64,000 bases of DNA, from positions 1 to 64,000 of the forward strand of contig CAVOLM010000042.1 in the NCBI GenBank assembly GCA_963696675.1, written 5' to 3'. Below are positions 58,289 to 64,000 of the stretch, piece by piece. Source of the DNA: DATBVX01 sp963696675. Lineage in GTDB: Bacteria > Pseudomonadota > Gammaproteobacteria > Steroidobacterales > Steroidobacteraceae. The position numbers and the translations under genes were made by a program. The notes under the pieces were generated by a model. That model did not search any database, had not been told where the DNA came from, and saw only the letters and a list, made by a program, of their open reading frames with translations. Position 1 is the first letter of the stretch; the number at the start of each line of letters is the position of its first letter.

Positions 58289-59932
58289 CCTTAGCGCGGC
58301 CGGTCACGTACATGACCAGCCGTTGGCCGGGCATCAACGCGTCTTGCTTGCTGAGGCCGTTCCAGTTGAGCAGCTGCGCGACGGACACGCTGAAGCGACG
58401 CGCGATATCGTAAAGAGTGTCGCCGCGACGCACGGTGTAGGTCATCGCTTCGCCCATGGCGACCAGGACTGTCGCGCCGGTAGTTGGGCTGCTGCTACTG
58501 CCGCTGCTGCCGCGCAGGCGCAGTTTCTTTCCTGCCGAGAGCGTGTCACCTGGCGCCATGCCATTGATGCTCGCGAGCGTATTCACGTTCATGCCATTGC
58601 TGCGAGCGATGCTCCACAGAGACTCACCCCGACGGACAACGTGGAACTTGCCGCGGGTGGCCGGCGCGCGCCCATCGACACGAGCCGCCGCCTGCGCGAT
58701 CTTCGGATGCAGGGCTCCACCGCTTGCGGGCACGAGCAATGTCTCGCCGGACTTGAGTCGTGTGCCCTTCAGACCATTGATCTCGCGCACGACAGCGACG
58801 GTCGTGTCGCAGCGCTTGGCGAATGCCGTGAGGTTTTCGCCCGCTTGGACGTCGTAGCTCGTGTAGGGCACACGGTCCGGGGTGGGCACCTGCGCCAGCG
58901 CATCGCGAAATCCTTCACTGGTGTCAACCGGGAGCAACAGGAAGTGCGGGCCGTCGGGGTCTGTCGCCCAACGATTGAAAGCCGGGTTGAGGTATGCAAG
59001 CTCTTCGTTTTCGACCCCCGCGATCTCTGCCGCGAGCTTCAGATCGATCTGTCCGCCTGTCTCCACGCGCGCGAAGTACGGCTCGTTCGGAATGGTGGAG
59101 AACTCGAGCCCGACTGCGCCCGGATCCGCGACGATGCGCCGCATGGCGAGGAGCTTCGGCACATACGCGCGGGTTTCTTTCGGCAGCTTCAGATGCCAGA
59201 AATCGGTCGGGCGTTTGTGCCTCAGGTTTTCCTCGACCGCCCGATGCACGTTGAGCTCGCCGGAGTTGTATGCCGCGATCGCAAGCAGCCAGTCGCCATT
59301 GAATTCGGTGTTGAGGAACTGCAGGTAGTCGAGCGCAGCGCGGGTCGATTCGATCAGGTCGCGGCGGCCGTCGTACCACCAGTTCTGTTTCAGCCCGAAG
59401 CGCACGCCGGTCGCGGGAATGAATTGCCACAGGCCCGCGGCGCGTGCGCGTGAATAACCAAACGGCTCGAACGCGCTCTCCACGACTGGCAAGAGCGCGA
59501 GCTCGAGGGGCATGTGGCGTGCCTCGAGCTCGGAAACGATGTGGTACAGGTAGCGTTGGCCACGCCCAAAGGTACGCTCCATGTAATCGGGATGGTTCAC
59601 GTACCAGGCCATCTGCACGTCGATCGCTACTTCCTCTTCGTCCGGCAGTGCGAAGCCGGACCGAATGCGATCAAAAAGGTCGGCGTATTCCACCGGACGC
59701 GGCTGCTCCTCAGCAGTGCCGTCCGTAGTCGCAGCTTCAACAGCCGGCAGCTCGGGCTGCGGCGCGAATCTGGGTCTACGGGCGGCTGGTAGTCCGCTGG
59801 CAAAGAGACGGATGCGGCCACCACGCTGGCTTCAGGCTCCGGCTCGCGAACCACGCTGGAGCAAGCGGAGAGAAGCAGCGGAATTGTCGTCAGTGTCGCC
59901 AGAAAGACGCGACGAAAGTATTGCTCTGTCAA
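58284..59932 (-). CDS. mltD: Membrane-bound lytic transglycosylase D; one frameshift
   Basis: An outer-membrane lipoprotein that cleaves peptidoglycan. Signal and lipobox: LLLSACSS (Cys near residue 24). The SLT domain has the catalytic glutamate in VESAFEPFGYSRARAAGLWQ and the AAYNSGE motif. Three LysM domains follow (starting YTSYDVQAGENL, FHVVRRGESLW and YTVRRGDTLY). The frame changes near 59772-59782, consistent with one lost base; PPVDP is then followed by RFAPQPELPAVEAAT. Neighbour order (gloB, methyltransferase, rnhA, dnaQ) matches E. coli. Confidence 0.9.
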
Positions 59933-59946
59933 TTCTTAGCCCTCGA

Positions 59947-60732
59947 TCAGCTGAACCCGTCCTTCCATTGTCGGATCGTCGCGAACACCTCGACCGGGTT
60001 GTCAAGGGAGCGTCCCGCCTTGCGCTCGGCCGACTTCTGTACGGTCGGCTCGTCCCAGCGCAAGAAGGGGTTCACGGCGATCTCCAACGCCATATTCGAC
60101 GGCAAGGTCGGGCGGCCCTTGGAACGCATATCCTTTGCCGTCTCCATGTACTCGCGCGTGGCGCCGTTGTCGGGCTCCACCGCGAGTGCAAAACGCAGAT
60201 TGTTGATCGTGTACTCGTGTCCACAATAGACGCGCGTATCAGGTGGCAGTTCGCGCAGCGTGCGCAGTGAGTGCTGCATCTGGGCCGGAGTGCCTTCGAA
60301 CAGCCGCCCGCATCCGGCGCTGAAGAGGGTATCGCCGCAGAACAGCGCGCCGTGTCCGCAATAAGCGACATGGCCGCGCGTGTGGCCGGGGATGTCGAGG
60401 ACATCGAAGTCGAGCTCGAGCTCTTGCAGATGCACCCGCGCGCCACCCGCGACGCTCACCGTCCGTTCAGGTATCGTCTCGCCCGCCGGGCCGTAGACGG
60501 GGACGCGAAAGCGCTCGACCAGCTCGGAAACTCCACCGACGTGATCGGGGTGATGATGAGTGACGAGGATTGCGCTGAGCTGCCAGTGCTGCTGCTCAAG
60601 CGCAGAAATGACCGGGCGAGCCTCACCAGGATCCACCGCAGCGACGCGCTCGTGCAGGCGTGCGCCGTGGATGATCCAGATGTAGTTGTCCGAAAATGCC
60701 CTGACCGGCGTCGCCTCGAGCATGGCTCCCAT
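59947..60732 (-). CDS. gloB: Hydroxyacylglutathione hydrolase (glyoxalase II)
   Basis: Hydrolyses S-lactoylglutathione to lactate and glutathione, the second step of methylglyoxal detoxification. The metallo-beta-lactamase metal site THHHPDHVGG is near residues 58-67, with HTRGH, FCGDTLFSAGCGR and CGHEYT supplying the other ligands. 261 residues (258 from the second ATG at 60723). Divergent from the methyltransferase gene, with a 94-base shared region between them. Confidence 0.95.
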   Translation of the reverse strand: MGAMLEATPVRAFSDNYIWIIHGARLHERVAAVDPGEARPVISALEQQHWQLSAILVTHHHPDHVGGVSELVERFRVPVYGPAGETIPERTVSVAGGARVHLQELELDFDVLDIPGHTRGHVAYCGHGALFCGDTLFSAGCGRLFEGTPAQMQHSLRTLRELPPDTRVYCGHEYTINNLRFALAVEPDNGATREYMETAKDMRSKGRPTLPSNMALEIAVNPFLRWDEPTVQKSAERKAGRSLDNPVEVFATIRQWKDGFS

Positions 60733-60826
60733 TCCGTGTGGGCAGATGTTCGTGGAATTGCTCGCGAATTTAACTTCAAGGGCTCAAAATTGCCATCGGT
60801 TTTCCCCTTTAAAGCGTTGATTTTGT

Positions 60827-61567
60827 GTGAACCAGTCCACGATGGCTGAACGCGCCGACCGCCTGCGCCAATGGCTCACGACGCCGCTTGGTGTACTGCT
60901 CGTCGAACAGGAACGCCAGGTGCTCAACGAGGCGCTGGACGATGTCTTTGGCATTCAACTCGTGCAGATCGGCACCTGGGGCGACCCGAAAGCGTACTTC
61001 CCGGCGGCCCGGACCCAGCGTCAAACTGTGATCTGTTCCGCACTAGCAGGACAGCCCCAGGTGTTCTGCAAGACCGAGTCCCTGCCGGTCGCTTCGGACT
61101 CCGTCGATGCGGTCCTTTTGCCGCATACCCTGGAGACCGACAGCGATCCGCATGCCGTGTTGCGTGAAGTGGCACGCGTGCTCGTCGCCGAGGGTCAGCT
61201 CCTGGTGCTGGGGTTCAGTGCGATGGGGGCCTGGGGCGCGAGGCATCGCCTGTCGAGCGAAGGCTTTCCACCCGGGCTCGCGAGGCTTATTTCGGAGAGC
61301 CGCGTGCGGGATTGGTTCGCGTTGCTCGGATTCGAAGTCACCGCAGTGCGCCGTTACCTGCATCGTCTGCCACTGACGCCGCGCCGCGGCACTTCGAGCC
61401 CCGCGAAGACCGGCGGATTCACACCGCATCGATTGCTGCCGGCAGGAGCGTACTTGATCAGGGCGCGCAAACGCACCTACACCCTCACTCCGATCCGGCC
61501 GAAACGGCGCGAACGGCGCTCGATGGTCGGCGGGCTGGTCGAACCGACGCCGCGAATGCGCTCGTGA
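60827..61567 (+). CDS. SAM-dependent methyltransferase (YafS-like)
   Basis: A 246-residue class I methyltransferase-like protein of the kind encoded between gloB and rnhA in many gammaproteobacteria (yafS in E. coli). It has DSVDAVLLPHTLETDSDPHAVL and RVLVAEGQLLVLGFS. The usual glycine-rich motif I is poor (LVQIGTWG), so activity is uncertain. GTG 60827 or ATG 60842 could be the start. The stop overlaps rnhA (GTGA). Confidence 0.8.
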   Translation: MNQSTMAERADRLRQWLTTPLGVLLVEQERQVLNEALDDVFGIQLVQIGTWGDPKAYFPAARTQRQTVICSALAGQPQVFCKTESLPVASDSVDAVLLPHTLETDSDPHAVLREVARVLVAEGQLLVLGFSAMGAWGARHRLSSEGFPPGLARLISESRVRDWFALLGFEVTAVRRYLHRLPLTPRRGTSSPAKTGGFTPHRLLPAGAYLIRARKRTYTLTPIRPKRRERRSMVGGLVEPTPRMRS

Positions 61568-62022
61568 CCGAGGTCGAAATCTGGACTGATGGCGCGTGTC
61601 GCGGCAATCCGGGTCCCGGGGGTTGGGCTGCCGTGCTCATCTCCGGCGACCACGAAAAGATTCTCAAGGGCGCCGAGGATCACACGACCAACAACCGGAT
61701 GGAGCTCACAGCTGCAATTCGCGCCCTCGAAGCCTTACGACGCAAATGCAGCGTCAGTCTGCATACCGATTCGGAGTACGTGAAGCGCGGGGTCACCGAA
61801 TGGCTCGCGCGATGGAAGCAGCGCGGCTGGAAGACTGCTGCCCGTAAGCCGGTGAAGAACGTGGATCTCTGGCAGGAGCTCGATGCGCTCAGCCAGCGCC
61901 ACGAGATCGAATGGCACTGGGTGCGAGGGCATGCGGGCATTGCAGGGAACGAGCGCGTGGATAGACTTGCCAACGAAGCAATCGATGAACTAGTGGGGTT
62001 CGATGCGTCAGATCGTGCTTGA
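61564..62022 (+). CDS. rnhA: Ribonuclease HI
   Basis: Removes RNA from RNA-DNA hybrids. A 152-residue protein with all active-site acids: Asp9 (WTDGACRGNPG), Glu47 (NNRMELTA), Asp69 (HTDSEYV) and Asp133 (NERVDRLA), and His123. The GTG start overlaps the methyltransferase stop. It overlaps dnaQ by 20 bases. Confidence 0.96.
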   Translation: MTEVEIWTDGACRGNPGPGGWAAVLISGDHEKILKGAEDHTTNNRMELTAAIRALEALRRKCSVSLHTDSEYVKRGVTEWLARWKQRGWKTAARKPVKNVDLWQELDALSQRHEIEWHWVRGHAGIAGNERVDRLANEAIDELVGFDASDRA

Positions 62023-62701
62023 TACCGAAACGACCGGGCTGGAGCTGGGGCTCGACCATCGCATCATTGAAATCGGCTGCGTGGAGCTCTTCAATCGCCG
62101 CCACACGGGCCGCAGCTTTCATCGCTATCTGTGCCCTGACCGCGAGATCGACTACGGCGCGCGCAACGTGCACGGGATAACGAACGAGTTTCTCGTCCAT
62201 CAGCCGCGCTTCGCCCAGATTGCCGAGGAGTTCCTGCAATTCGTCACGGGCGCGGAGCTCGTGATCCACAACGCCCCGTTCGACGTCGCCTTTCTCGACA
62301 TGGAGCTGCGACGTCTCGATGGCGCGCGCCAGCCGATAAGTGCGCTGTGTTCGGTCCTCGATACGCTGGTGCTCGCGCGCCAGATGCACCCGGGTCAGCG
62401 CAATAGTCTCGATGCGCTCTGCAAGCGCTACGAGATCGACAATTCGCATCGGGAGCTCCATGGGGCACTGCTCGATGCGCGCATCCTCGCGGATGTGTAC
62501 CTCGCAATGACGGGCGGGCAGGGGGCCTTGATCCTGGGCGGAGTCGAAACGACCGGGCAGATTCGGGTACAGCCCATTCGCGCGGTGAGGTCGGAGGTGC
62601 AGCTGCTCGTGGTCCGCGCCAGCGCGGAGGAAATCGAGGCGCATGAGCGGTTCCTGAGGACCATCGACCAGGTCTCGGGGGGTGTGGGAGCGCGCTTTTG
62701 A
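62003..62701 (+). CDS. dnaQ: DNA polymerase III epsilon subunit (proofreading exonuclease)
   Basis: The 3'-5' exonuclease of the replicative polymerase. ExoI motif LDTETTG (Asp7, Glu9), ExoII HNAPFDVAF, ExoIII HGALLDARIL; the C-terminal part (from about 185) binds the alpha subunit. 232 residues. The overlap with rnhA is unlike E. coli, where the two genes are divergent. Confidence 0.95.
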   Translation: MRQIVLDTETTGLELGLDHRIIEIGCVELFNRRHTGRSFHRYLCPDREIDYGARNVHGITNEFLVHQPRFAQIAEEFLQFVTGAELVIHNAPFDVAFLDMELRRLDGARQPISALCSVLDTLVLARQMHPGQRNSLDALCKRYEIDNSHRELHGALLDARILADVYLAMTGGQGALILGGVETTGQIRVQPIRAVRSEVQLLVVRASAEEIEAHERFLRTIDQVSGGVGARF

Positions 62702-62803
62702 ATGCCGCGGATGGCGGACTTGCGAGCCAATTCTCGTCAGAGAACCCGCTGAATTCGGGACAATAGCGACCAAGAACAAATGCGAATTCACCGGAGTCAG
62801 GGC

Positions 62804-64000
62804 ATGCCTGGGTTGAGGAACTGTCGGATCGGCGTCATCGGTCTCGGTTACGTCGGCTTGCCGCTGGCGGTCGAATTCGGCAAGCACTTTCACACTGTCG
62901 GCTTCGACATCAAGCCGCAGCGCATCGCCGAGCTCAAGGCGGGAAAGGACAGCACCCTGGAGGCGACGCGCGCAGAGCTGAAATCGGCGACGCGGCTGAA
63001 GTTCACCAGCAAGATCGCCGATCTCAGGGCGTGCCGCGTCTTCATCGTCACGGTGCCGACGCCGATCGACACCTACAAGCGGCCCGATCTGACACCTCTG
63101 GTGAAAGCGAGCGAGACGGTAGGCCAGGTCCTCAAGAAAGGCGACGTCGTCGTGTACGAATCGACGGTCTACCCGGGCTGCACCGAGGAAGTGTGCGTGC
63201 CGGTGCTGGAAAAGCACTCGGGGCTCAAGTTCAACACGGATTTCTTCGCCGGCTACAGTCCCGAGCGCATCAATCCGGGCGACAAGGAACATCGACTGAC
63301 GTCGATCCGCAAGATCACGTCCGGCTCGACGCCCGAGATCGCGGAGTTCGTCGATTCACTCTATGGCGCGATCATCAAGGCCGGCACCCATCGCGCCTCC
63401 AGCATCCGCGTGGCGGAGGCGGCCAAGGTGATCGAGAACACGCAGCGCGACGTCAACATCGCGCTCATCAACGAGCTCGCGCTGATCTTCAATCGACTCG
63501 GCATCGACACTGAAGAGGTGCTGCTCGCCGCCGGTACCAAATGGAACTTCCTGCCGTTTCGCCCGGGACTGGTCGGCGGCCACTGCATCGGGGTCGATCC
63601 CTATTACCTGACGCACAAGGCGCAGGAGATCGGCTATCACCCGGAGATGATCCTTGCCGGGCGCCGCCTCAACGACAACATGGCGCTTTATGTGGCGAGC
63701 GAAGTGGTGCGGCGGATGAATCTGCGCCGGATCCACGTGAAGGGTTCCCGCATTCTGGTAATGGGAATGACCTTCAAGGAAAACTGTCCCGACGTGCGCA
63801 ATTCGAAGGTCGTCGATGTCGTGCGGGAGCTGGAGAAGTATGGCGCCAAGGTGGACGTCTACGACCCCTGGGTCGATGGGCACGAAGCGCAGCACGAATA
63901 CGGACTGAAACCGGTCAAGACTCCGCGCAAGTCAGGCTACGATGCGATCGTGATGGCCGTGGCGCACAAGGAGTTTCGCGACATGGGACTCGCGAAGGTC
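62804..64000 (+). CDS. tviB: UDP-N-acetylglucosamine 6-dehydrogenase (TviB/WbpA type), cut by the window end
   Basis: Oxidises UDP-GlcNAc (or UDP-GalNAc/ManNAc) to the uronic acid with NAD. The first 399 codons are present and open at the right edge. The NAD motif is IGVIGLGYVGLPLA (residues 8-21), the middle has YSPERINPGD, and the catalytic Cys261 lies in GHCIGVDPYYL; the C-terminal domain begins MGMTFKENCPDVRNSK. The ATG at 62804 is preferred because GGAG lies eight bases upstream; an in-frame ATG at 62780 is possible. It could supply a uronic acid that the AsnB-like enzymes of the main locus amidate. Confidence 0.92.
   Translation, partial: MPGLRNCRIGVIGLGYVGLPLAVEFGKHFHTVGFDIKPQRIAELKAGKDSTLEATRAELKSATRLKFTSKIADLRACRVFIVTVPTPIDTYKRPDLTPLVKASETVGQVLKKGDVVVYESTVYPGCTEEVCVPVLEKHSGLKFNTDFFAGYSPERINPGDKEHRLTSIRKITSGSTPEIAEFVDSLYGAIIKAGTHRASSIRVAEAAKVIENTQRDVNIALINELALIFNRLGIDTEEVLLAAGTKWNFLPFRPGLVGGHCIGVDPYYLTHKAQEIGYHPEMILAGRRLNDNMALYVASEVVRRMNLRRIHVKGSRILVMGMTFKENCPDVRNSKVVDVVRELEKYGAKVDVYDPWVDGHEAQHEYGLKPVKTPRKSGYDAIVMAVAHKEFRDMGLAKV

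Overview
This is a high-GC bacterial chromosome segment, most likely from a gammaproteobacterium near the Xanthomonadales/Nevskiales/Steroidobacterales side. Three things suggest this: the tig-clpP-clpX-lon block, the order mltD-gloB-methyltransferase-rnhA-dnaQ (as in E. coli), and an RfaH-type antiterminator paired with an ops/JUMPstart-like element. I cannot name a genus from the sequence alone.

Layout. 1-5993 holds the 3' part of cysS, a tRNA-Pro/Arg/His cluster, an isoquinoline-oxidoreductase-like molybdenum enzyme pair (iorAB), an AsmA-family protein and tRNA-Lys. 5994-9700 is a loosely packed stretch with a fibronectin-type lipoprotein, a decayed MFS transporter fragment, a DUF1097 membrane protein and a small exported protein. 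9855-16282 is housekeeping: tRNA-Leu, tig, clpP, clpX, lon, tRNA-Val, tRNA-Asp. 16509-53832 is one large same-strand surface-polysaccharide locus lying between lon/tRNA-Asp and ppiD. 53976-62701 returns to housekeeping (ppiD, a symporter, fabI, mltD, gloB, a methyltransferase, rnhA, dnaQ). At 62804 a tviB-type UDP-sugar dehydrogenase runs off the right edge and may open a second polysaccharide block.

How the polysaccharide locus fits together. It begins with a large SLBB-domain export protein, then an RfaH-like factor and an EPS-type MarR regulator, then an ops-like leader, and then the biosynthetic genes. These comprise a Wzz-type chain-length protein, an MsbA/PglK-type ABC exporter, a capsule-synthesis-like protein, a pseudaminic acid pathway (pseB, C, F, G, I, with no GNAT-type PseH but a hexapeptide acetyltransferase next to pseI), and a tightly overlapping sugar-modification module (aminotransferase, WbqC, two methyltransferases, PIG-L deacetylase). 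They are followed by a Wzy-like polymerase, an O-acetyltransferase, more methyltransferases, three glycosyltransferases and three asparagine-synthetase-like amidotransferases. The locus ends with a second aminotransferase, an orphan thiamine-diphosphate E1 alpha/beta pair and the initiating sugar-phosphate transferase. The likely product is a heavily decorated, pseudaminic-acid-containing glycan with amidated, methylated and acetylated sugars.

Sequence quality. More than 30 apparent frameshifts interrupt otherwise well-conserved genes, including the essential cysS. Most behave as single extra bases, several of them in homopolymers, and two patches (about 20745-21110 and 24960-25455) are extremely dense. 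I read these as sequencing errors, not gene decay, and give joined coordinates for the affected genes.
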